A stretch of DNA of 64,000 nt from Lautropia sp. (GTDB taxonomy: Bacteria > Pseudomonadota > Gammaproteobacteria > Burkholderiales > Burkholderiaceae_E). Location: positions 372,001 through 436,000 of the forward strand of contig JAUMUG010000001.1 in NCBI GenBank assembly GCA_030530775.1. The letters run 5' to 3'. Positions 57,019 through 64,000 of this stretch are shown here, piece after piece; the stretch's first letter is position 1, and each line of letters opens with the position of its first letter. The notes under the pieces are model-generated. The model did no database searches. It saw only the letters and a program-made list of their open reading frames with translations, and was not told the DNA's origin. The position numbers and the translations under genes were made by a program.

Positions 57019-57689
57019 GGTCTGACTCCCGTTCTGCCGGGGGCCAGCTTGCCGGCGCTCAACAGCACCGTGATGCAGACGATCGAGGTGATCAGCACCA
57101 GAAAGTCGGCGGTGTCGTCTTGGCCGGCCTGCACCGCTTCGTAGATGGCGATCGACAGTGTCTGTGTCTTGCCTGGGATGCTGCCGGCCACCATCAATGT
57201 GGCGCCGAACTCACCCAATGCCCGGGCAAAGGCCAGCAGCAGACCGGCCATGATGCCGCGCCAGGCCAGTGGCAGCGTGATGCGAAAGAAGATCGCGGTT
57301 TCCTTCAGGCCCAGTACCCGGCCCGCCTGTTCCAGCTGGCCGTCGACCGCCTCGAAGGCCGCCCGGGCCGGTTTGAGCACCAGTGGAAAGGCGACGACGG
57401 AAGCCGCCAATACCGCTCCCTGCCATGAAAAGATCAGATCGATCCCGAAGGTGTCGTGCAGCCAGCCGCCCAACCAGCCACGACGGCCGATGACCACCAG
57501 CAGGTAATAACCGAGTACCGTCGGTGGCAGCACCATCGGCAACGTCAGCACGGTGTCGAGCAGATCGCGGCCCGGAAAGCGCTTGCGAGCCAGCAGAAAA
57601 CCCACCGACACGCCCAATACCAGATCGATGGCGGTGGCGAAACCCGCGACCTTCAACGACAGGGCCAGGGCGGTCCAGGCGGTATCCAT
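57015..57689 (-). CDS. modB: molybdate ABC transporter permease ModB
   Basis: An inner-membrane permease with about five helices. The EAA loop is EAVDGQLEQAGRVLGLKETAIFFRITLPLAWRG, split here only by quotation limits: E-A-V through R-V-L-G-L at about residues 111-128, with the R-A-L-G-E-F-G-A-T segment near 152-160. Length 224 is normal. 12 bp separate it from modA and it overlaps modC by 4 bp. Confidence 0.94.
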   Translation of the reverse strand: MDTAWTALALSLKVAGFATAIDLVLGVSVGFLLARKRFPGRDLLDTVLTLPMVLPPTVLGYYLLVVIGRRGWLGGWLHDTFGIDLIFSWQGAVLAASVVAFPLVLKPARAAFEAVDGQLEQAGRVLGLKETAIFFRITLPLAWRGIMAGLLLAFARALGEFGATLMVAGSIPGKTQTLSIAIYEAVQAGQDDTADFLVLITSIVCITVLLSAGKLAPGRTGVRP

Positions 57690-57701
57690 GGAAAAAGGGC
57701 T

Positions 57702-58472
57702 TCAGGGTTTCTTGAAATCGTATTTGGCCAGCACCGCCTGGCCTGCCGGCGACAACACATAATCGATGAAGCGCTTGGCCTCCGCCGTATTGCTGGTCTG
57801 GGTGGTATAGGCGATCGGATACGTGATCGGCGTGTCGGTCGGCATCTCGAAGCCGACCTCGACCTTGTCCTTCATCACGCTGGCGTCGGTGCCATAGACG
57901 AAACCGGCGTCCACCTCACCGCGGACCACGTAGTTCAGCGATTGGCGCACGTTCTGGGTATTGATGGCCTTGGGAGCGACGATGTCCCACAGCCCGGCGG
58001 ATTCGAGCGTCTGTCGGGTGTAATGGCCGACCGGTACGCTGGCCGGGTTGCCGATGGCGATCTTCTGCACCGATTCCCGACCCAGATCGCCCGGTTCTTT
58101 CAACTGCAGCTTGCTGTCGACGGGCACGATCAGCACCAGCGAGTTGGCGGCGAAGGTTTCACGGACATGGGCGCGGATCAGACCCTGCTTCTCTGCCTTG
58201 TCCATCGTCGACTGGTCGGCCGAGGCAAATACATCCACCGGGGCGCCTTTGGCCATCTGGGCCAGCAGTGCACCGGAGGCGCCGAAGTTCAGCCGCACCT
58301 TGGCATCGGGGAACCTGGCTTCATAGTCCTGGGCGATTTCCTTGAAGGCATTGGTCAGGCTGGCCGCGGCCGAAACGGTCAGTTCGGCAGCCTGTGCGGC
58401 AGGCGTCAGGCCGATGGTGCCGCAGACGCAGACGGCCAGCGCGGGCAGCAGAGGTTTGGCAGACGATTTCAT
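57702..58472 (-). CDS. modA: molybdate-binding periplasmic protein ModA
   Basis: A 256-residue solute-binding protein with a signal peptide (cut likely after QAAQA-type Ala motif near residue 28). The family signature TVSAAASLTNAFKEIA gives the oxyanion-binding Ser/Ala pocket, followed by FGASGALLAQMAKGAPVDVF. It delivers molybdate to ModBC, needed for the nitrate reductase encoded next door. First gene of the modABCE operon; the promoter region holds a ModE-type site. Confidence 0.95.
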   Translation of the reverse strand: MKSSAKPLLPALAVCVCGTIGLTPAAQAAELTVSAAASLTNAFKEIAQDYEARFPDAKVRLNFGASGALLAQMAKGAPVDVFASADQSTMDKAEKQGLIRAHVRETFAANSLVLIVPVDSKLQLKEPGDLGRESVQKIAIGNPASVPVGHYTRQTLESAGLWDIVAPKAINTQNVRQSLNYVVRGEVDAGFVYGTDASVMKDKVEVGFEMPTDTPITYPIAYTTQTSNTAEAKRFIDYVLSPAGQAVLAKYDFKKP

Positions 58473-58804
58473 AGGGTTGAATGGCCCATTTGAAGGATGG
58501 GAGCCGAAATCGAAATATACTTATATATATAGCGCTTGTCTATTTCGATTGCCAGTGACGAACCGGCCGCGTGGGCATGGTGCTGGTGGCTCATGACGGG
58601 GTGAGGCATGGCATCGGCAGTTCATGGTCTGGCGCCATGGCGCCGTGTTCGATGTCGTGAATGGGGCGTCTCGCGTGATGCCGTGGCGACGTGAGAGGCG
58701 CTGCATGAGGCCGACATGGCGCTGGCGGGTCCGGGGCCACGGTGCGCGTGTCGGTGGCGGCCAGTATGGCGCCTCTTGCAGGGTGGATCGGCGTTCGCAG
58801 GTGC
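58473..58804. other. 332-bp gap between modA and the aminotransferase gene
   Basis: Besides the ModE-type site it contains a second perfect 14-bp palindrome GGCGCCATGGCGCC (58631-58644), which may mark the transcript end of the upstream aminotransferase gene. Short open frames here look like shadows. No other gene is supported. Confidence 0.4.
58511..58534. promoter_or_regulatory. ModE-type operator of the modABCE operon
   Basis: CGAAATATA (58511-58519) and TATATAGCG (58526-58534) are separated by 6 bp, resembling the ModE site CG-N-TATATA-N6-TATATA-N-CG. The site starts 38 bp upstream of the modA start and covers the likely -10 TATATA on the minus strand, so bound ModE-molybdate would block transcription. 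A larger 10-bp inverted repeat AATCGAAATA (58508-58517) and TATTTCGATT (58541-58550) overlaps it. Confidence 0.7.
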
Positions 58805-59767
58805 TCAGAGCTTCTGCAGACGTTCGATGGCTTTATGCAGGGTATCGTCCTGCTTGGCAAAACAGAAGCGCACCACGCCCTGATCGAAACCGTCGCCATA
58901 AAAGGGCGACAGCGCAATGGCGGCCACACCGATTTCGGTGGTCAGCCATTTGCTGAACTCCACATCCGACTGTTGGCTGATGGCGGAATGATCGACACAC
59001 TGGAAGTAAGCGCCCTGACAATCCAGCAGCCTGAAGCGGCTCGAGGCCAGTCCGGCGCGGAACAGATCGCGTTTCTGCTGATAGAAAGCGGGCAGAGTCA
59101 GATAGGGCTCCGGATTTTGCAGGTATTCGGCCAGACCGTACTGCATCGGCGTGTTGACGGTGAACACGTTGAACTGGTGGATTTTGTTGAATTCGTGCAT
59201 CAGAGCCGCCGGTGCGACGACGGTGCCGACTTTCCAGCCGGTGACGTGAAAAGTCTTGCCGAAGCTCGATACCACGAAAGCCCGTGCTGCCAACCCCGGA
59301 AAGCGGGACGCACTCTGATGCCGTGCGCCGTCATAGACCATGTGTTCATAGACCTCATCGCTGAGCAGCAGTACCTCGGTGGGTGCCAGCAAGTCTTCCA
59401 GCGCCCGCATCTGCGCCTCGCTCCATACCGTGCCGGTCGGATTGTGCGGCGAATTGATGATCAGCATCCGGGTACGCGGCGTGATCGCCTGCGCGATCCG
59501 ATCCAGATCAGGCTCGAAACTGCCCGGTTTCAGCGGCACCCGTACCGCCGTTGCGCCGGCCATCTGAATCGAGGGCACATAGCTGTCATAGCAGGGATCG
59601 AGCACGATCACCTCGTCACCGGGCAGCACCACCGCCATGATGGCCGTCATCAGCCCCTGGGTGGCGCCGGCCACCACCGTCACTTCGGTGTCGGCATCAT
59701 AGTGCCAGCCATACAACCGCCCGGCTTTCTGCGCCACCGCCCGGCGCAGTGCCGGCACACCGGTCAT
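58805..59767 (-). CDS. 5'-truncated PLP aminotransferase (YbdL/methionine-kynurenine type)
   Basis: A class I aminotransferase. The PLP lysine is in SSFGKTFHVTGWKVG, and the NSPHNPTGTV and LLSDEVYEHMVYDG motifs are present. The protein begins at MTGVPALRRAV, a point about 65-70 residues inside the family, so the N-terminal arm and first helices are missing. The codons before the ATG read Tyr-Pro-Pro, matching the family (NQYAPMTGV-type), but are preceded at once by the TGA stop of ogt in the same frame. It is probably inactive, or translated as a shortened protein. Confidence 0.75.
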   Translation of the reverse strand: MTGVPALRRAVAQKAGRLYGWHYDADTEVTVVAGATQGLMTAIMAVVLPGDEVIVLDPCYDSYVPSIQMAGATAVRVPLKPGSFEPDLDRIAQAITPRTRMLIINSPHNPTGTVWSEAQMRALEDLLAPTEVLLLSDEVYEHMVYDGARHQSASRFPGLAARAFVVSSFGKTFHVTGWKVGTVVAPAALMHEFNKIHQFNVFTVNTPMQYGLAEYLQNPEPYLTLPAFYQQKRDLFRAGLASSRFRLLDCQGAYFQCVDHSAISQQSDVEFSKWLTTEIGVAAIALSPFYGDGFDQGVVRFCFAKQDDTLHKAIERLQKL

Positions 59768-59776
59768 CGGCGGATA

Positions 59777-60424
59777 TCATCCATCCAATGAAGGGCGTTT
59801 GCTGATCGCCTCTCGACAGTGTGGCCCGGTGACATATCCGGCGCAGAGCGCCAGCTGCAGTGACTCCAATTGCAGCAGAGCGGTTTTGGTCGGCAGACCG
59901 CCGCCGAAGCCGGTCAGCGAGCCATCGGCGCCCACCACGCGGTGACAGGGGATGATGATCGGAATCGGATTACGGCCATTGGCGGCACCGACGGCGCGCG
60001 CCGCCTTGGGATTGCCGATGTGTTCGGAGAGCTTGGCGTAGCTCCAGGTGCTGCCGTAGGGAATCTCGCACAGTGCTTGCCAGACGCGTTGTTGAAAGGC
60101 GGTGCCCTGCGGGGCCAGCGGCAGATCGAAAACCTTGCGTCGTCGCTCGAAGTATTCCGTCAGCTGGCGCCGGGTGTCGAGCAACAGTCGTACGATGCGC
60201 CGGCTGGGTTCGGCGGTACCTGGTGTCGTCGGAATCATCTGCTCCGGCAGCGGTCCCGGGTGAGCGAAGCGCAGTTCGATCCAGCTGCCCAGACGTTCGA
60301 CCGGGTGACGGTTTTCGGGAAACTCGATGGCGCGAACGCCGTCTTCGCCGACGGCGATCATCAACCGCCCGACCGGGCTGTCGATGTGGGTGAAGTAGGT
60401 GGGCGTTCGCGTTTGCGTCGTCAT
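59777..60424 (-). CDS. ogt: methylated-DNA--[protein]-cysteine S-methyltransferase Ogt
   Basis: It repairs O6-alkylguanine by transferring the alkyl group to its own cysteine. The active site is IIIPCHRVVGADG, with the Arg finger helix NPKAARAVGAANGRNP before it. ATG 60424 gives 215 residues. The normal protein ends near GGGLPTKTALLQLE; about 28 further residues follow to the TGA at 59777-59779, and these may derive from the lost start of the aminotransferase gene. The in-frame extension back to 60544 is not supported. Confidence 0.87.
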   Translation of the reverse strand: MTTQTRTPTYFTHIDSPVGRLMIAVGEDGVRAIEFPENRHPVERLGSWIELRFAHPGPLPEQMIPTTPGTAEPSRRIVRLLLDTRRQLTEYFERRRKVFDLPLAPQGTAFQQRVWQALCEIPYGSTWSYAKLSEHIGNPKAARAVGAANGRNPIPIIIPCHRVVGADGSLTGFGGGLPTKTALLQLESLQLALCAGYVTGPHCREAISKRPSLDG

Positions 60425-60709
60425 GGTGCAAAAAACGTGTCGGTATCCGCCAAGGGTACAGCGCCTCGTATCTCGGCGGGTAAAGCGGCTTCCGGGCACG
60501 GGGCCATCATGACCATCGGTCTGCAAGTCGTTGTATCGATGCAAGCCAGATGTGGTTTGGCGTCGAAAAATCGATGGGAAAGGCGTTGATTCGCCATGTT
60601 CTACCGTACGCGGGGACGGGAGGGGCGGGAGGATCGGCTATCATGACCGTCACCGGTGCCCGTACCTGGTGTTTGAAAGGGGACGGGCCGTATTTCCGTC
60701 CGATCGCTC

Positions 60710-62626
60710 ATGAACGTTTTGCTTCTGCACCCTTTTCGTCTGCCCCCGTTTCGGCGGGCTGGTGTGCTCGTTGCGCTGTCCACCTGTCTGCCCGCGTTTT
60801 ACACCCCGGCGGCCCACACCGCCCAGACGGCGGCCGAACTGGGGCGGGTGGTGGTGACGGCCACCCGTGAACCGCAGTTGCTCGATCAGAGCGCCGGCGA
60901 CATCGTGCTGATCGATAGAAGCATGTTGGTCGACGGCGGTATCGATTCGGTGGAAGAAGCGTTGCGCCGCCATGCGGGCGTGCAGCTGACGCGCAGCGGC
61001 GGCCCTGGCCAGAGCGCAGGTTATTTCGTGCGTGGCGTGGGCAGCAGCGGCACGGTGGTGTTGCTCGATGGTGTACGGGTTGGTTCGGCTTCGCTGGGAC
61101 AGTTCGATCTTTCGTCGCTGGCGATTGGACAGATCGAGCGCATCGAAGTGCTGCGCGGGCCTGCATCGGGGCTTTACGGCGCCGACGCCGTCGGTGGCGT
61201 CATCAACATCATCACCCGCCGTGGCGAGGGGGCGCCGCGCCTGACCGGCAATCTGATGCTGGGCGGCTACCGCTCACGTGAAGGCAGCATAGGCATCAGT
61301 GGTGCCTCGGGGGCTTATGATTACGCACTGGGCGTCAGCCATGAAAAAAGCCGTGGCGTGTCCGCTGTGCGTCCCAGCACCGAGAACGACGATTACAACC
61401 CGGATGCCGACGGTTTCAAGCGCACGGTCGGCACCGCGCGCGTGGGTTACACGCCGATGCAAGGGCACCGTATCGGTCTGGTGGCCATGCGCAGCGAGCT
61501 CGATGCGCAGTACGACGGCGCCGAATACGACGCGCCGGATTTCACCCCCGATGCCACGCCGGATTTCCGCAATCATCTGGACACCAGTCTGACCGCACTC
61601 GATTACCGGGGCAAGCTGTCGCAGCAGTGGACGACCTCGTTGCGGTTCGCCGACAGTGTCGATGACTCCGATACCGGTGGGCGGACGAAGAGCCGCTACA
61701 AGACAGACCGGGAACAATGGACCTGGCAGAACCGGGTGGCGCTGTCTTCGAACGAGCAGCTGATGCTGGCCTATGAGCGCCTGACCGAGGAGGTGTCGGC
61801 CGAGAATTTTGTGAATGTGCCCGAGCGAACCAACAAGGCGTTGATGGCGGGTTATGTCGGCACGTTGGATCAGACCACCTGGGAAGGCAGTATCCGGCGG
61901 GATGACAATTCGGCTCACGGCAAGAAAACCACCGGCAGCATCGGCTTCAATCATGTGGTGTCGAATACCACCAGGTTGCGTGCGGTGTACGGCACCACCT
62001 TTCGTGCACCGACCTTCAATGATCTGTACTACCCGGGCTATGGGGTGGCCACACTCGAGCCGGAAAAAGGGCGCAGCATCGAGCTGGGCATGAACTGGCA
62101 GGAGGGGGGCGATCGGATCGGCATCACCGCGTTCCGCAACAAGGTGCGCGACATGATCGTCTACGACAGTGATTCGACCGGCACCATCTGCCCGGTGGGC
62201 TATTTCGGCTGTGCCGCCAATACGGCGCGGGCCAAGCTGCGGGGCATCAGTCTGGAGGCCGGCTCGCGGCAGGGTGTTTGGCAGTGGGGCACCACCATCG
62301 ATTGGCTGAAGGCGATCGATGAAACCACCGGCGAGCGTCTGGCCCGCCGTGCCCGTCATCAGGCCACGCTGTCGATCGATTACGTGGCGGATCAGTGGCG
62401 TGCCGGTGTGGCTCTGACCAGGGTCGGTTCACGTCCGGACAATGACCGGATGCTGGCCGCCTACAATCGTATCGATCTGACCGGCAGCTGGCGGGTGGCA
62501 CCACAATGGCGTATCGAGGCCAAGCTGCTGAATGCCACCGACCGAGATATCGAACCGATCGCCGGTTATCGGGATCTCGGCCGTCAGGCATGGGTCGGCG
62601 TGCGGATCGATACCGGCGGGCTCTGA
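60710..62626 (+). CDS. BtuB-like TonB-dependent outer-membrane receptor
   Basis: A 638-residue TonB-dependent transporter with a signal peptide (hydrophobic core about 17-32), a TonB box/plug start at GRVVVTATREPQ, a plug domain (about 50-170 with IERIEVLRGPASGLYGADAVGGVINI) and a beta-barrel. It is most like the BtuB cobalamin group, but it could import another complex. A Cys pair in the loop ICPVGYFGC may form a disulfide. The last residues WVGVRIDTGGL lack the usual terminal aromatic residue. No cobalamin riboswitch was recognised in the 285 bp upstream. Confidence 0.82.
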   Translation: MNVLLLHPFRLPPFRRAGVLVALSTCLPAFYTPAAHTAQTAAELGRVVVTATREPQLLDQSAGDIVLIDRSMLVDGGIDSVEEALRRHAGVQLTRSGGPGQSAGYFVRGVGSSGTVVLLDGVRVGSASLGQFDLSSLAIGQIERIEVLRGPASGLYGADAVGGVINIITRRGEGAPRLTGNLMLGGYRSREGSIGISGASGAYDYALGVSHEKSRGVSAVRPSTENDDYNPDADGFKRTVGTARVGYTPMQGHRIGLVAMRSELDAQYDGAEYDAPDFTPDATPDFRNHLDTSLTALDYRGKLSQQWTTSLRFADSVDDSDTGGRTKSRYKTDREQWTWQNRVALSSNEQLMLAYERLTEEVSAENFVNVPERTNKALMAGYVGTLDQTTWEGSIRRDDNSAHGKKTTGSIGFNHVVSNTTRLRAVYGTTFRAPTFNDLYYPGYGVATLEPEKGRSIELGMNWQEGGDRIGITAFRNKVRDMIVYDSDSTGTICPVGYFGCAANTARAKLRGISLEAGSRQGVWQWGTTIDWLKAIDETTGERLARRARHQATLSIDYVADQWRAGVALTRVGSRPDNDRMLAAYNRIDLTGSWRVAPQWRIEAKLLNATDRDIEPIAGYRDLGRQAWVGVRIDTGGL

Positions 62627-62669
62627 CCGACTGCCGCTCCAGGAAGCCAGAAAGCCGGTTTCCCCGGCG

Positions 62670-62804
62670 TCATTCGCCTGTCGGGTCGATGAAGCAGGTA
62701 TCTTCGAGCGCACCCGAGCCCCAGGAATCATCGGTGTTCTTCTGAAAGATTTCGAGTGTGTTCGCACCCGAATCATATTTGAAGACGATCTGTTGCATGC
62801 TCAT
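62670..62804 (-). CDS. hypothetical 44-residue ORF downstream of the LysE-family gene
   Basis: An open frame MSMQQIVFKYDSGANTLEIF... of 44 residues, acidic, with a single Cys and Trp and no membrane segment. It starts 9 bp after the LysE-family stop on the same strand and could be cotranscribed. The ribosome site is weak. I recognise no family; it may be a small real gene or a fragment of a larger lost one. Codon third positions are less GC-rich than in neighbours. Confidence 0.35.
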   Translation of the reverse strand: MSMQQIVFKYDSGANTLEIFQKNTDDSWGSGALEDTCFIDPTGE

Positions 62805-62813
62805 ACATTGGCG

Positions 62814-63461
62814 TCAGCCCGTCATCTCCCACAACAGGCGCAGCGCGAACAGCATCAGTAGCAGACCCATGATGCGCTCGAACCAGTGTCCCAGGCGCAG
62901 GAACAGATCGCGCACGCGACGGGTGGCGAAGAAGGTTGCCACCAGCGAGAACCAGATGGCGTTGACCATGCACATCCAGGCACCGTAGCCCGCCTGCGCC
63001 CACGGCGGGGTCTGCGCGTCGACCACCGAGGTGAATATCGCCAGAAAGAACAAGGTCACTTTCGGGTTGGTGGCATTGGTCAGAAAACCCATGGCGAACA
63101 GTTCGCGGGCGCTGGTTTGGGCAGAGGACGCTTTCTTTTCCGCTGCCGGACCGGAAGTGGCGCCAGCAGCTTGGGCACGCAGCATCCGCCAGGCGACATA
63201 GCCGATGTAGGCAGCCCCTGACGTGCGTGCCACATTCAGCAACCACGGTGTGGTGTGCATCAATGCGCCGACACCCAGCACCGTATAGATGACGTGTATC
63301 GACAGACCGGCGGCAATGCCCAGACTCACCCAGATACCTGCGCTGCGGCCATGACGCACGCTCTGACTCATGACCAGCGTGAAATCCGGGCCGGGTGCCG
63401 CCATGGCCACGAAGTGCACGGAGGCGAGCGTCAGAAACTCGGGGAGCAGGGTGTGGGACAT
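62814..63461 (-). CDS. LysE/RhtB family amino-acid exporter
   Basis: A 215-residue inner-membrane protein with six hydrophobic helices. The N-terminal VAMAAPGPDFTLVMSQSVRHGRSAGIWVSLGIAAG segment, with its PGP motif, and the FLTNATNPKVTLFFLAIF motif define the LysE/RhtB family that exports amino acids such as homoserine, threonine or lysine. The hydrophilic central loop (about 108-125) is typical. Substrate cannot be read from sequence. Confidence 0.9.
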   Translation of the reverse strand: MSHTLLPEFLTLASVHFVAMAAPGPDFTLVMSQSVRHGRSAGIWVSLGIAAGLSIHVIYTVLGVGALMHTTPWLLNVARTSGAAYIGYVAWRMLRAQAAGATSGPAAEKKASSAQTSARELFAMGFLTNATNPKVTLFFLAIFTSVVDAQTPPWAQAGYGAWMCMVNAIWFSLVATFFATRRVRDLFLRLGHWFERIMGLLLMLFALRLLWEMTG

Positions 63462-63539
63462 GGGAGGGCGGCGGATGTCCCGGCGGGCCGCAGGCCGGCG
63501 CGGTGGTGGACGCCGAAGCAGCCTGTCGGCCGGGCAGGA

Positions 63540-63577
63540 AAGAAGCCAGACCAGGTTCGGGTCCTGTCTGGCTTCTT
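63540..63577 (-). terminator. intrinsic terminator after tRNA-Pro
   Basis: A perfect 12-bp inverted repeat AAGAAGCCAGAC (63540-63551) and GTCTGGCTTCTT (63566-63577) with a 14-nt loop lies 9 bp beyond the tRNA 3' end in its direction of transcription. The minus-strand stem ends in a T-rich stretch (TTCTTTCC). Confidence 0.75.
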
Positions 63578-63586
63578 CGAAGATCC

Positions 63587-63663
63587 TGGTCGGGGTGAGA
63601 GGATTCGAACCTCCGGCCTCTACGTCCCGAACGTAGCGCTCTACCAGGCTAAGCTACACCCCG
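63587..63663 (-). tRNA. tRNA-Pro (anticodon CGG)
   Basis: A cloverleaf on the minus strand: the 7-bp acceptor stem CGGGGTG/CACCCCG, D arm AGCTTAGCCTGGTAGAGC-like, anticodon stem CTACG/CGTAG with loop TTCGGGA (anticodon CGG, reading CCG) and T arm containing GGTTCGAATCC. The discriminator A and the CCA end are encoded (63590-63587). A TACAAT -10-like hexamer lies at 63678-63683 upstream, without a clear -35. Confidence 0.95.
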
Positions 63664-63817
63664 AAAATGAAAAATCGATTGTAATCGTTGGAACCGATCG
63701 CGGCGGCTCGATGTCGACCTTTCCGTTGCGTGCCTCGTTGCGATCGTTTCGCTGAGCGGTACTCGATCATGTTCCGCCGAGCGACAGGCATGCCGGCTGG
63801 GATCGATATCCGGCTCT

Positions 63818-64000
63818 TTATTTGTTGCGTGATACCGAGTAATCCAATAAGTATAGCAGAGCATCCAGATACTGCGAAGCGGGAATGCAGTCGAGCGCTT
63901 CCCGTGCCTTGTGAGCCTCCTCTTCGGCCAGCTTCCGGGCGTAGCTCAGCGCATCACAGCGCTGAATGGCCTGGTGGATGCGGTCGAAGTGCTCGGTTTC
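63818..64000 (-). CDS. ispB: octaprenyl diphosphate synthase (3' end, partial)
   Basis: The C-terminal 60 residues of an all-trans polyprenyl synthase: a helix ending in KLAEEEAHKAREALDCIP, then YLDALLYLLDYSVSRNK and a TAA stop. This matches the end of IspB (REALDALPDSPYREALLGLADFAVSR-type), which makes the ubiquinone side chain. The 5' end lies beyond position 64000. Its place next to tRNA-Pro and the pil block is typical of Burkholderiales. Confidence 0.85.
   Translation of the reverse strand, partial: ETEHFDRIHQAIQRCDALSYARKLAEEEAHKAREALDCIPASQYLDALLYLLDYSVSRNK

Noticed and set aside
60425-60709. Cobalamin riboswitch upstream of the BtuB-like gene
   Set aside because: The B12-box was not recognised; only a covariance search could settle it.
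63587-63663. tRNA-Pro as an integration site with a duplicated 3' end
   Set aside because: No copy of the tRNA end was found near pilB and no integrase is present in the block.

Overview
The window reads as a chromosome segment of a high-GC betaproteobacterium, most likely of the order Burkholderiales. The basis is the gene order: a complete mraZ-to-ftsZ division and wall cluster followed by lpxC, dciA/secA and argJ, then a yacG-zapD-coaE-pilD-pilC-pilB block, then tRNA-Pro and ispB. A Lautropia-like oral or environmental nitrate reducer would fit, but the genus cannot be fixed from sequence reading alone.

Region 1 (1-18.6 kb) is an uninterrupted dcw cluster: mraZ, rsmH, ftsL, ftsI, murE, murF, mraY, murD, ftsW, murG, murC, ddl, ftsQ, ftsA, ftsZ. 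All genes are on the + strand, and most junctions are ATGA, GTGA or TGATG overlaps. It is headed by a good sigma70-type promoter (309-337). Just downstream lie four GTGGG boxes spaced exactly 10 bp apart (346-380), the classical MraZ operator. Together these genes make UDP-MurNAc-pentapeptide, lipid I and lipid II, cross-link septal peptidoglycan and build the Z-ring. Unusual details are a long repetitive tail on FtsI, an acidic insert in MurE and a lysine in the glycine-rich GTP loop of FtsZ.

Region 2 (18.6-28 kb) carries lpxC, a 66-residue membrane protein, dciA (minus strand, with a long Pro/Arg-rich arm), secA with a clear intrinsic terminator, argJ, a DUF815-type AAA+ ATPase and a Nudix-ThiE-like fusion.

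Region 3 (28-41 kb, minus strand) starts with a 1980-residue secreted DUF11/SdrD-B-type surface protein, apparently inserted into an otherwise conserved block, followed by yacG, zapD, coaE, pilD, pilC and pilB. A perfect 18-bp palindrome lies just upstream of pilB.

Region 4 (41-63.5 kb) looks like an accessory insertion between pilB and tRNA-Pro. It holds a Dyp-type peroxidase, a full respiratory nitrate module (narK1, narK2, narGHJI, narX, narL), the molybdate module (modA, modB, modC, modE, convergent with narL), a 5'-truncated aminotransferase joined in frame to ogt across one stop codon, a BtuB-like TonB-dependent receptor, a 44-codon ORF and a LysE/RhtB exporter. The logic is coherent: molybdate uptake supplies the Mo cofactor of NarG, NarXL senses nitrate, and a near-consensus NarL 7-2-7 site precedes narK1. 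A ModE-type operator precedes modA.

Region 5 (63.5-64 kb) is tRNA-Pro(CGG), with encoded CCA and its terminator, and the 3' end of ispB, which runs off the window.
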